From positions 1,984,001 to 2,048,000 of the forward strand of contig NC_063018.1 of the NCBI RefSeq assembly GCF_020509005.1: a DNA stretch of 64,000 bases. The letters are read 5' to 3'. Both the position numbers and the translations under genes were made by a program. The stretch is from Fulvia fulva (taxonomy: Eukaryota; Ascomycota; Dothideomycetes; Mycosphaerellales; Mycosphaerellaceae). The notes beneath the pieces were generated by a model. The model was not told where the DNA came from. It made no database searches and saw nothing but the letters and a program-made list of their open reading frames with translations. Below, one piece after another: positions 8,722 to 17,778 of the stretch. Position 1 is the first letter of the stretch. Each line of letters opens with the position of its first letter.

Positions 8722-10593
8722 TCACAGCTCCATCGTACCAACCTGTCCCCCCACCTCTCCCTCCTTACTCAGCGGTCCTTCCGCCAATCTTTTATTAATC
8801 GTCGCCAAAATGTCCTCGTACCCTTGACCCGGACTCTGCTCAACCTGTGTCACCAAGCGAACCTGAAAAGCCTTCAGCGAATCGAACTTCGCCGCCGCAA
8901 TTTTATACGCTGAGCTCTCGGCATCACCCCTCCCTCCCACGATATTTGCGAAAGTCTGCGGTGGCTTCAGCAGATATGGGAGAGCGTATTCCAGAGCAGG
9001 TGGGGAGAGGATTGCGAGGTGGCCGGATGGTGGGGTTGCGAGAGTGGTTGGGAGGGTGGTGGTTTCGGTTTCGGAGTCGTTCCAGTTAGCGGTTACGACG
9101 GCTGTGAGGCAGTTGATAGCTGCTAGGGCGAGATCTTTCAGCGCTACGGTGTCTGCGTGTCTTGTGATGTCTTCCCAGAAGCGGTTGTTGCTGGCGATGT
9201 AGTGGTAGTATAGAGCTCGAGCTTGTGATGCCTCTTCAATGGTGGTTGGCTCTTGCTCGAGTGTGGTTCCTGGTCGGAAGATGACGTCCCGTGCAGGTCC
9301 GTGGAAGACTGCTGCCAGCGTGTTGAGCACGTCTGGGTTTGTCGCTTTGGATGGCAGCAGTGATAACGGACTCGCTCGCCATCCAGCAGTTCCAGTCGTT
9401 GCCAAGAGGGCCTTACGAGGTAAGCTTGCAAGGAGGTGGAGATCGTGCTTTGGTGAGTCAGAATGTGCCCACTTGGCTGCGGACAGATCGAGGGCCACGC
9501 CTAGACGATCTAGGGCTTGCTTCGGCATCTGGCTTGCGAGGAAGTGATCGGGGTATTCTGAGGCATATGTGGCAATGTAGTGTGCGGCTGGACCGTATAA
9601 AAACATCGCCTCCAATGGGTCTAGCTGGACACCTGGAAGCTGGACGTAGATGGCTGCTGTTCCCGCGTGCACGCCTTGAGTGACCAGGTATCTCAGTCCA
9701 GCTGAGTCTCCTGGACTGCCTGCTAGACGAACAGTAGGCTTCGTCGCTCGTAGAATGTCCGAGTAGAAGTTGATCAGTACCTGATGCATCAGAACGTCGT
9801 CTTTGGTATCGACCATATGTGTAGCAGCGAGATCCAGTAGGCCTCCATTCACCTTATACTCGGCCTCGATCTCAGGATGGTGGCTCTTCGATGCAGCATT
9901 CCAGTCCATTGCTGCGACTTTCGGAAGCCATTCCATCAGACGAGCTTGTGCGAGGGTACGTTGACTCTTGTTGAGCTTCAGTAACGAGGGACCCGTCAGT
10001 GAGCAGGCTTCGAAGAAGGTTCGATACACATCGCGGTCACCAAAGATCCTCTTCCAGAACAAGCCCTGGCCACCTGTAGGAACATGTGCGTCGGTGTCTT
10101 CTCGCTGTTGGTCCACGGCTAGTAGGTCCAGTAATATTTGATGGCTTTGGTTTGTGATACCGGTGTCGCGCGTACACAGCCAGAGTCGAACCAGAGCTAG
10201 CACGGTATCCAGCATGCCAGCTAATGTAGCGGCATCTGCAGCATTGTGAGACGCCTTGCTTAGCAGCGCCAGGATTAGTCGGTTGAAGGCCACCATGTGC
10301 TCGCCCACAGCGAGGCCTTCCGTGAATGGTACATTGCCGAGCTGCAAGACATGGCTAAAGGAGAATGGCTCGACTAGCTTGAGAAGTAGATTGACGGCAG
10401 GAGTGGGATCTTGCTGGAGGTTCAGAAGCAGAGATGAAAGCGATGACACTAGTTGAAGTCGAGTCTCTGCCGGTAGGCTCTGCGTGACAATCAACTCGGC
10501 CTCGTCGAACAGTCGTTCATCCAGTGCCACTGCCGAGTCGTTGGTGGTGGCGTTGACGTTGTCGTTCAGTCGTTGGATGATGGTGTCCGCCAT
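8722..10593 (-). CDS. PSMD5/HSM3-like 26S proteasome assembly chaperone
   Basis: An intact single-exon frame of 623 residues starting MADTIIQRLNDNV. It is almost entirely helical, built from Leu-rich ARM/HEAT-like repeats (e.g. LQLVSSLSSLLLNLQQ, VNLLLKLVEPFSF, DTVLALVRLWL). The C-terminal third has an S5b/PSMD5-like pattern: FWEDITRHADTVALKDLALAAINCLTAVVTANW, then SAYKIAAAKFDSLKAFQVRLV, then a conserved-looking tail. No signal peptide or membrane helix is visible. Known members bind the Rpt1 ATPase C-terminal region during assembly of the 19S base; the yeast protein was first named for mismatch-repair effects. The call rests on overall shape and the C-terminal pattern, so another ARM-repeat protein is possible. 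It is divergently arranged with the Zrg17-like gene about 340 bp away. Confidence 0.55.
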   Translation of the reverse strand: MADTIIQRLNDNVNATTNDSAVALDERLFDEAELIVTQSLPAETRLQLVSSLSSLLLNLQQDPTPAVNLLLKLVEPFSFSHVLQLGNVPFTEGLAVGEHMVAFNRLILALLSKASHNAADAATLAGMLDTVLALVRLWLCTRDTGITNQSHQILLDLLAVDQQREDTDAHVPTGGQGLFWKRIFGDRDVYRTFFEACSLTGPSLLKLNKSQRTLAQARLMEWLPKVAAMDWNAASKSHHPEIEAEYKVNGGLLDLAATHMVDTKDDVLMHQVLINFYSDILRATKPTVRLAGSPGDSAGLRYLVTQGVHAGTAAIYVQLPGVQLDPLEAMFLYGPAAHYIATYASEYPDHFLASQMPKQALDRLGVALDLSAAKWAHSDSPKHDLHLLASLPRKALLATTGTAGWRASPLSLLPSKATNPDVLNTLAAVFHGPARDVIFRPGTTLEQEPTTIEEASQARALYYHYIASNNRFWEDITRHADTVALKDLALAAINCLTAVVTANWNDSETETTTLPTTLATPPSGHLAILSPPALEYALPYLLKPPQTFANIVGGRGDAESSAYKIAAAKFDSLKAFQVRLVTQVEQSPGQGYEDILATINKRLAEGPLSKEGEVGGQVGTMEL

Positions 10594-10933
10594 GATTGTG
10601 ATGTGTTACCGGTGGTCTATGGTTGACTTGGAGAAGAAGACCATGTCTTGTCCTGTTTGAAGTGCTTGAAGTGTAGTGTTTGTAGATGAACAACAGGCAG
10701 TTGATCTGACGAAGTGCCCATGTGGAGGTCAAGGGTCGGACTGATCTCCGTGACCAATCATGATGCAGCTCTCAGCTCGGCCGCAACAACCTTTATGGGC
10801 TCCCCTGAGACTGCACAACGACGAGCGCTGGACGTTCGTGAGAGTGTAACTGGCAGCATTGCACATTCACCTCCAGTTCATACGCGAGAAACAATAGCAC
10901 GAACGACATTGCTTGACCGACAACATATGATTG
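10594..10933. promoter_or_regulatory. shared divergent promoter region
   Basis: The 340 bp between the two start codons must contain the promoters of both the chaperone-like gene (minus) and the Zrg17-like gene (plus). No specific factor site could be assigned. Confidence 0.5.
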
Positions 10934-12451
10934 ATGGCGACAATGGCGTCCAACCTACCCATACCACTTCCACCACGAACGCCCACGCCGCCCACACCCA
11001 ACCCCCCTTCTCCCACCAGCGAAACGCCAGTAGGACTCGGACTCGGCTCTGAGCTGAGAGCACAATATGACTACGATGTGCAGCAAGGCTCGCCCGAACG
11101 AGAAGGAGGTCTTCGAACTGGATCAACAGCATCACTACTCTCACCAGAGAGCGCGACCTTCAGCGTGAATGGAGGCCTGAGTCCACCAAATGCCTTCTAC
11201 AGCCCAGTCACGCCACCGACTGCCAGTACAGACGGAGGCTTCGGAAGCCTCGATGCCGTCACTGCGAACAATGGAGCGACGAATCCTTTCAATTTCACCA
11301 CACAGCAGTATGCGCCTCCTTCGCAGGCTACTGCGGGAAAGAGCGAACTGTTGAAGGGGAGACGAGGGCACAAGTACAGACACTCGAGCATACACGCCGT
11401 ACACATGGACGCAATCTTTAAGCCGCCTCCAAGTGCACGAACACCATTGAGCGTACCGGGCAGCCTGCCTATGCCTACGAGAAAAGAAGCGTGGTGGAGC
11501 ATGACGAAACATCAGACAATGCGCTTGACTTGGTGTCTGTGCCACTTTTTGATAGCTGGATATGTGCAATTCAGTGGAGCAGGGAGTCTGGCCATGACTG
11601 CTCTGAGCCGACTGCTACTATTCGATGCGGCAGGTGCGACCGTCTGCGTAGTTGTCGATGTCATGGGCAACTTCGAAGTCTGGAAACGATCATCAATCAA
11701 ACACCCCTTCGGCCTCGAGCGTGCAGATGTGCTGGCAGGCTTCGGCATGGCTGTCTTCATTGCATTCATGGGATTGGACGTGATATCTCATGGCATACAG
11801 CACATGCTGGAAAATGTTGGAACTCATGTTGCGCACTCGCCACATGCCCACGAAAGAGTTGGGACTGTGCACGTTGATACTGCAAGTCTGCTGTCAATCG
11901 TGAGTACTATGGTGTCGGCAGTATTGCTCAAGAACCATGCGCGAATTGGGAAAGCAATGCGACTTGAGCTACTGGCGGGCTGGGGTAAGATTTTGGGCAA
12001 TCCGTCGCACTTCTTGACGTTGTCATGCTCGCTTCTGATGCTACTCCTGCCATTCCTGACCGAGGATACCTATGGCTTACTCGACAAAGCGCTGTCTTTC
12101 ATCATTGCTGGACTCATGATCGCATTAGGTGTGCGCCTCGCAACATCTTTAGCGTCGATGCTTCTAATGAGCTTCCGCCCACCTGGAAAGGGTGCGCTTG
12201 AATTGGTGATCGACGACATCGCCAACGCCGACTCCTCCATTACGAACGTTGACGAGGCAAGATTCTGGCAGGTGCATTACGGACTCTGCATGGCGAATCT
12301 GAAGATGCGCTACCGTGGCAGCAGAGGTGGATATGGCATGAACACCGACGACATGACGAGAATCAGAAAGAAGGCCGAGAGCTTGATTAGGGAAAGGCTG
12401 AACGGTTGGAAGTGGGACGTGAGTGTGCAGCTTAGTGTGGAGACGGACTAG
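10934..12451 (+). CDS. ZRG17: Zrg17-like cation diffusion facilitator (ER zinc transport subunit)
   Basis: About 505 residues in one exon. The first ~170 residues are Pro/Ser/Thr-rich and disordered, then GRRGHKYRHSSIHAVH, a basic motif common in fungal Zrg17 proteins. A CDF-type membrane domain follows (about residues 185-410) with around six hydrophobic helices. The KHPFGLERADVLAGFGMAVFIAFMG segment matches the CDF family's H-P-G-ER-AD signature. The protein ends with a cytosolic domain containing FWQVHYGLCMANLKMRYRG. Zrg17 pairs with Msc2/Cis4 to move zinc into the ER or early Golgi lumen. Two ATGs compete: 10934, and 10943, which has a better context (acaATGG). No disruption seen. Confidence 0.85.
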   Translation: MATMASNLPIPLPPRTPTPPTPNPPSPTSETPVGLGLGSELRAQYDYDVQQGSPEREGGLRTGSTASLLSPESATFSVNGGLSPPNAFYSPVTPPTASTDGGFGSLDAVTANNGATNPFNFTTQQYAPPSQATAGKSELLKGRRGHKYRHSSIHAVHMDAIFKPPPSARTPLSVPGSLPMPTRKEAWWSMTKHQTMRLTWCLCHFLIAGYVQFSGAGSLAMTALSRLLLFDAAGATVCVVVDVMGNFEVWKRSSIKHPFGLERADVLAGFGMAVFIAFMGLDVISHGIQHMLENVGTHVAHSPHAHERVGTVHVDTASLLSIVSTMVSAVLLKNHARIGKAMRLELLAGWGKILGNPSHFLTLSCSLLMLLLPFLTEDTYGLLDKALSFIIAGLMIALGVRLATSLASMLLMSFRPPGKGALELVIDDIANADSSITNVDEARFWQVHYGLCMANLKMRYRGSRGGYGMNTDDMTRIRKKAESLIRERLNGWKWDVSVQLSVETD

Positions 12452-13012
12452 AGATGTGCCTGAGATATATTTGCCTGACGTACTTATGAGCGAGGCGAGG
12501 CGTTGGTGGAACGATTGTGCTTGGATGCTGTGATCATGTAAGATGCCCAAATGAATGATCTTGCATGCCTCAGGCGCTCCCCCGGAGCTGTCTATGTTTC
12601 ACAGGGCGAATGGTGCTACAAGTAGCACAGCTGACGCCCAGGCATCATCGCTGCCTTCTTGTTGCCTTTTACTGGCCTTCACATGCTGGAAGTCTAGACC
12701 AGCGCAGTCTCGTAAGCTTGAATCGATTGCGTTGCGCAAACCGGTGAATGGCTTGCAGGGCGGAACGCTGCAGCTTGCCTCGAGCTGAGCTGCCAATCAT
12801 GGCAATACTGCCTAGCTGCCCTCCCAGCTACTACATCTTTTGAGCGACTTGCAACGTGACACCACTCGACGAGCTGCCTGACTGTACCATGCTTTCCACA
12901 ACGCAGCCTGGGGAGCTGTACTCAGCTCACCGGTCGAGCATGCTGATAAAGAGGTGCGGCATCTGCCCTTCGGTCCTCTTTTTACTCTACAGCCCCAACC
13001 CGTTCCTGGACC
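12452..13012. other. intergenic region between Zrg17-like and AAA ATPase genes
   Basis: 3' end of the transporter gene and 5' region of the ATPase gene. No other gene is supported. Confidence 0.6.
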
Positions 13013-15880
13013 ATGGCCCCCAAGAACATCAAAGAGATCATCGAGATGGACGACGAGCCTTCACCCTCGTCCAGTGGAGCGTCTTCACCAGTCGTCGTCG
13101 GCAGCACTACTGTCATTGAGAACCTCGTTGAACGTCTACAGAAGCTGGAGCGTAAGAGTGCTCGTCAAAAGTCATGCAGTGACGTGGACAGCGACTCTGA
13201 GAGCGAAGCTGAAGATGAGTCGAGCAAGAAGAAGCATCACCACTCCGACAAGCCCGAGCACGACACCCTCGAGAAGGACCAAGACGACGACGAAGAGGAA
13301 ACACCAATCGAGACTGACCATCAAGCACTGATCAAAAAGCTCTACGAAGGCAAGTTGAAGTGCAAGTGCTGCACGAACTGGGTCTCAAAGTATCCACAAG
13401 GCATCGAGAAGCCCACCGAGCAAACCAAGGAGAGTTGGCGAAGTGCTGCTCTGCTGCTCCGCTACAAGAAGTCCCACAGCGACCTCGGAGAAGACCCATT
13501 CCAGCTTCACTCGGTCACTATCCAGAGCCCACACCTCAGGAAGCTGGCTCAAGAGGTTCTCCACGATTATCCTGCCATCGACACGAGCCTTCAGAAGCTG
13601 GTGTTCAAGGCGCCGTTCTGGCCGTTCTATCATCGTTGGAATCTTCTTGAAGGATACAGGGCTTCTGTTTTGCAATCTTCGACCGATGGCGAAGAGGTCG
13701 GACATGTCAATACTCTCTATGATGTGTTGCATGAAGAGCTGCGCGATGCACTCGCCACTTCGAAGGAGCTGGCCGCTAATGGTAACATCGACTTTGACCT
13801 CCTGTGGACTATCTTCCCACCAGGCTGCGTTGCCTTTGAACGTATTGGCACCGTCGACCGATGCTACCTCGTTACCGATTGTGAGTATGGTTCTAGCAAG
13901 AGGACTGAGGCAAGCTACTTCCTCGTCCACTTGGCATACCTCGACTACGACGGCGACATGTACGGCTGGACCAAGACGAAGACGTACATGTTTGGGTTCA
14001 AGGATGTCCGCCGCATCTCGGAGCTTAAGCTGGTTCCTAAAGAGTATCGACAAGGTGCCGACGAGGTCATCAGCCGTTTGGTCGAGCGAGGCAACAAGGC
14101 CAAGTCGCTGGTCACTGGTGCGTACAAGGCTTACCGCGGCTTCATCGACAACCACAAGTCGGAGCCTTGGGTTGATGGCAGGATCATGGTCGACACTACC
14201 GAGTATTACAAGAACATGTCTTGCCGACACTTTGTCGCAAATTTCTACCCCATCGGACTTCAATCAATCGTCCCTGAGGGAGAAGTCTGCCTGGCTGGCA
14301 CAGACGGCGATGATGTCGCCAAGAATACGGTCATCGAGGATGTTCACATTCAGCAACAACCCCCATCAAAACCACACCCGGATGACCTCATGGACCCCTT
14401 CGCCAATCTCAGCTTCCCACCGATGCCTCCTATGCCATACTGCCCGCCAGACCAGCCAAGACTCAAGAAGAAGGGCAAGCGATTCGGCAAGTCCCCCAAA
14501 GCGGCTGACTTCAGCTGGGCATACCCTTCGGAGGACGAACCAACGCCAGAGGACGACGGACTCGGCACGGATTCTACCGTTGCCACCTCCATGGAAACCA
14601 TGCACGGCTGGACTCACTGCGTCTTCGGCATCGAGCCAGAAGCCTTTTGTCCTCCCACTGTAGCTGGCTACTGCTTGACCACCAAGATTTGGACAAGCTT
14701 TGCCGTCGATAACATCTTCGACATCGAGTGGAACGACGTTGCATTCGAGAAACTCGTCATGCCCTCCCCTCGCAAGAGGCTGCTGAAGGCTCTTGTGCAA
14801 GAGCACAAGAAGCACAAGGACCATTCTGATGATGTCATTCGCGGCAAGGGTCAAGGTCTTGTGCTTCTTCTTGCGGGTCCTCCTGGTACGGGGAAGACGT
14901 TGACGGCGGAGTCGGTGGCGGATAAGTTGCGGTTGCCGTTGTATGCTCTGGATGCTAACCAGCTTGGTGAAAGAGAGAATAATGATTTTGATCCTGAGAA
15001 TATCGAGGATGAGCTGAACAAAGTGTTCAAACTGGCTGCGGCATGGGATGCTGTCCTCTTGCTCGAAGAAGCAGATGCCTTCTTAGAGCCACGAGTCGAC
15101 GACGACGATGCCCGGGAGAGGAACAAACGCATCGCGGGTAAGCTTGCTCCCCTACGCTCTACACTCACACCACACCACACCTCGCTAACACTCCCCTCAC
15201 CAGCCTTCCTCCGCGTCCTAGAATACTACAAGGGAATTCTCATCCTCACCACCAACCGCTCCACCCACTTCGACGACGCCCTCTACTCCCGCATCCACCT
15301 CACTCTTCGCTTCCCGTCCCTCGACGAAGACGCCAAGAAGGCCGTCTGGCGGAACTTTCTCGATCCCGTTACTGTCGACATTACGGATCAGGATTTTGAT
15401 GAGCTCGCGCAGGAGGATATGAATGGAAGGCAGATAAAGAATGTGGTGAAGATGGCAAGACTGCTGGCGGAGGCTGAGGAGGAGGAGCTGGGTGTGGGGC
15501 ATTTGATGGATGTCATCAGCGTGATCAAGGACTCAGACGCAGACGCCGAGGACGACGATGACGAAAGCCATAATGACAGCGACAGCGACGCCGGAACCGA
15601 GCGTGACAGCGTCACCGGAGAGAAGAAGAGTGAAACTCCTACCCATCCGATCCACCCAGTCGACCCTTTCGCCAACATGGGCATGAAAGCCCCACCTCCC
15701 CCAGCGCCGGCGTACCCCTACACGAACCCAGCTCCGAACCCTTTCGCGACGCCGAATCTCGACCGCCTCCCGCCGCCTCCTTTTGAACAAGGTGCCGAGA
15801 TGGTTCCGCATGATAGGCATACGATTAAGTTGCCGGCGGGGCCAGGGAGTAAGTGGTGTTATAGTGTGTCGGTCGGATAA
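13013..15880 (+). CDS. AAA-type ATPase with fungal N-terminal domain (two exons)
   Basis: The spliced product is about 933 residues (955 codons with the intron retained). The N-terminus is acidic/Ser-rich, then KLKCKCCTNWVSKY and a fungus-specific domain with FWPFYHRWNLLEGY and IFPPGCVAFERIG patterns, as in the DUF7025-plus-AAA family. A Pro-rich low-complexity linker lies around residues 450-510. The ATPase core has Walker A GPPGTGKT at about residues 624-631, Walker B AVLLLEEADAFLE (Glu where the first acidic residue is usually Asp), sensor-1 LTTNRSTHFDDALYSRI and a helical lid region. The tail is acidic then Pro-rich. The start at 13013 has strong context (accATGG). Exon 2 begins AFLRVLEYYKG. 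It probably remodels a protein or complex, but the substrate is unknown. Intact. Confidence 0.85.
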   Translation: MAPKNIKEIIEMDDEPSPSSSGASSPVVVGSTTVIENLVERLQKLERKSARQKSCSDVDSDSESEAEDESSKKKHHHSDKPEHDTLEKDQDDDEEETPIETDHQALIKKLYEGKLKCKCCTNWVSKYPQGIEKPTEQTKESWRSAALLLRYKKSHSDLGEDPFQLHSVTIQSPHLRKLAQEVLHDYPAIDTSLQKLVFKAPFWPFYHRWNLLEGYRASVLQSSTDGEEVGHVNTLYDVLHEELRDALATSKELAANGNIDFDLLWTIFPPGCVAFERIGTVDRCYLVTDCEYGSSKRTEASYFLVHLAYLDYDGDMYGWTKTKTYMFGFKDVRRISELKLVPKEYRQGADEVISRLVERGNKAKSLVTGAYKAYRGFIDNHKSEPWVDGRIMVDTTEYYKNMSCRHFVANFYPIGLQSIVPEGEVCLAGTDGDDVAKNTVIEDVHIQQQPPSKPHPDDLMDPFANLSFPPMPPMPYCPPDQPRLKKKGKRFGKSPKAADFSWAYPSEDEPTPEDDGLGTDSTVATSMETMHGWTHCVFGIEPEAFCPPTVAGYCLTTKIWTSFAVDNIFDIEWNDVAFEKLVMPSPRKRLLKALVQEHKKHKDHSDDVIRGKGQGLVLLLAGPPGTGKTLTAESVADKLRLPLYALDANQLGERENNDFDPENIEDELNKVFKLAAAWDAVLLLEEADAFLEPRVDDDDARERNKRIAGKLAPLRSTLTPHHTSLTLPSPAFLRVLEYYKGILILTTNRSTHFDDALYSRIHLTLRFPSLDEDAKKAVWRNFLDPVTVDITDQDFDELAQEDMNGRQIKNVVKMARLLAEAEEEELGVGHLMDVISVIKDSDADAEDDDDESHNDSDSDAGTERDSVTGEKKSETPTHPIHPVDPFANMGMKAPPPPAPAYPYTNPAPNPFATPNLDRLPPPPFEQGAEMVPHDRHTIKLPAGPGSKWCYSVSVG
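15138..15203 (+). other. 66-bp in-frame intron of the AAA ATPase gene
   Basis: Begins GTAAGC and ends CACCAG, with a CTAAC branch-type site at about 15185-15189. Removing it turns RIAGKLAPLR... into RIA-AFLRVLEYYKG, restoring the usual AAA sequence. It is 22 codons long with no stop, so an unspliced transcript stays in frame. Confidence 0.9.
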
Positions 15881-16260
15881 GGGGAGGGGCTTGGTGGTGC
15901 TTGGTGAAGAGGAGGGAGCAGGTGATTGTGATGGCGGAAGGGGGGGGGGGGTTGAAGAGAGGGTCATGTCGTTGGCTCGGTTAATGAGGTTTTCGGGCTT
16001 CTTATCATGAGGTTCATGGGTAATGAAAGCAAGTACACAGCGAGATGGAGCAAGTTTGTTTTCAAAGATCTTGCTTACTCTTGGAACTTCTACAAAGTCA
16101 GAAGCCAGAAAGACTCAAGGGCTGGTAGTCTTACGCTCTGAGTAGCTCCGGTGCTACTCTACAATACCTCAACCCACTTAGCCCGGGGGACGTCGCCGGG
16201 TACGCACTGCACCTTAGAAGTACAACCCGTGCAAAGCACGCGCTGCGAGCCCGCCCACCC
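15881..16260. other. convergent 3' intergenic region
   Basis: Lies between the AAA gene (plus) and a broken gene on the minus strand. It contains a run of G near 15940-15950. No gene seen. Confidence 0.6.
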
Positions 16261-17085
16261 CTATTCTGCCTCTTCCTCCTCTTCCTCCTCGTCTCTTACA
16301 ATGCCAGCCGGAATGAACTGCCTCACAACCTCATCAGAATCTCTCCTCTTCCTCCCCCTCTCCCTCGCCACAACCCCATTCTCCCTCTTCGCCTCCTCGA
16401 GTTCTCTCGCCACAACCTTCGCCTTCACATCCCTCGACTTCGCAACCCGCTTGATCCCCATCTGGATCAGTCCTTGCACTTCCCGCTTCGTGACCCTCCA
16501 CGGCTCCAGCTGATTCACCGAGTCGGTGATTTCCTGCGCTGTCTGCTGGGAAGCGAGACGCAGTAGATCGTCGAAGTCGCAGAGAGGAGATTTGGGGTTG
16601 AGGCTGAGGATGCTCCCGAAGATGGGGGAGGTGATGAAGAGGATGGGGTCGAGGACGAAGGTATCGGGTTCTGATGGGGATGGGAATATGACCCCGTCTT
16701 CAGATTCCTCGAGCGACAGAGAGGAGGTGTTTGAGGGAGTGCCGAGGGTCGGATCTCTCATGTCGAGGTCCGAAGGGACGGGTGAAAGACCGTACTCGTC
16801 GTATGTGGGAACGTCTGGAGTTCTTGGGAGAGTCGGATCTGTCATGTCGAGGTCTGAGGGTACTGGGGAAAGGCCATACTCGTCGTAGAAGTTGTTGAAG
16901 GAGTTTGGCTTGAGGTCCGTTGGTTCTGGAGTAACCTCGAGTTTGATGGACTTGCGCTCGTAGGACTCTTCTGATTTGATGCTTTACTCCGATGCGGCAG
17001 AGCGCCTTGGCTGATTGACGTGATCAGTCGACTCGGACATATGGTCTGCGAGGGAGAGGCGGGGGTTAGCAGACGAAGAAGACAT
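16261..17085 (-). pseudogene. charged hypothetical protein with tandem repeat; one nonsense codon
   Basis: Family not recognised. From ATG 17085 the frame reads MSSSSANPRLSLADHMSESTDH then a TAA at 16986-16984 (codon 34), then continues SIKSEESYERKSIKLEVTPEPTDLKPNSFN without further stops to 16261, 275 codons in all. The stop is one C-to-T step from CAA. Downstream there are two copies of a 28-residue repeat (YDEYGLSPVPSDLDM...DPTL), a middle segment (FDDLLRLASQQTAQEITDSVNQLEPW), a basic stretch, and a Glu-rich C-terminus. If translation instead starts at 16845 a 194-residue protein remains. A short intron removing the stop is conceivable, but its donor would be poor (GTCAAT). So this is nonsense-mutated, or less likely mis-spliced in my model. 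Confidence 0.6.
16748..16888. repeat. 84-bp in-frame tandem repeat in coding sequence
   Basis: gtcggatct starts at 16748 and 16832, with the following ~57 bp nearly identical between units. It encodes the repeated YDEYGLSPVPSDLDM motif. Confidence 0.88.
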
Positions 17086-17778
17086 TGATGACGGGGCTCC
17101 CGGTGAGTTGATGTTGTTGTTACTGGTTATCGGAATGTTTGTCGAAGTTGAAGAGGGTTCGCAAGTTGTTAGTTGCTAGGTAGGCAGAACTTGAGCTGGT
17201 CCGATGGCTGGTAGAGAAGCGAGTCAACTCTGGTGGAATCTAGTCCGATGCGTCGAGATGGTTCTTTATGGTGTGTCGATGTGTCGTGCGCTCTACACTC
17301 TGCGCTTTGAGTGAATGCTACCGACAACAGTGTGTTGTGGCTGATTCGTCGCTAGATCCTGAAGCATGACCGCTGGTGAACGAAACTTCGGCCCCTGCAA
17401 TGCCAAGCGCCCTCAAGTTCTGCATCCGTGTCTGAGCGAGGAAGTGCTACTCTATTACGGATTCATATCTATTCGTAAGGTCGTCTCTTCGTAGTATCAT
17501 GATGCGCCTCTTCGCTCACCCGCCCTGCATCCCACCGCGGAGAGTCGAGTGCAGCCATGATACAGAATCACATGTGATTGCGGAACCTGCATGGTTCGTG
17601 CACTTGATCATCTCCCCCAGAATGACTTCTTCTCCTTGCCTGTCGTCTTCGACGTGTGAAACTCGTACTCTGGCATCCGCCGCCCATCACCAGAAGTCGA
17701 CATGGCAGTATCAAAGTCCACTCGGCGATTTGGATGGGCGGGACCATGCATCACGACTGGAGTTTGGGTGCGTGGCGA
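17086..17778. other. intergenic region
   Basis: Upstream of the 16261-17085 gene and downstream of the 17779-20207 pseudogene, both on the minus strand. No coding signal found. Confidence 0.55.

Noticed and set aside
13385..14663. Long alternative frames (292 aa minus, 406 aa plus) in the AAA gene.
   Set aside because: Shadows of the strongly coding 955-codon frame in a GC-rich gene.
16930..17085. Short intron that would remove the TAA in the 16261-17085 gene.
   Set aside because: The best candidate donor is GTCAAT, unlike the GTAAG-type donors of the other introns here, and the frame is continuous on both sides.
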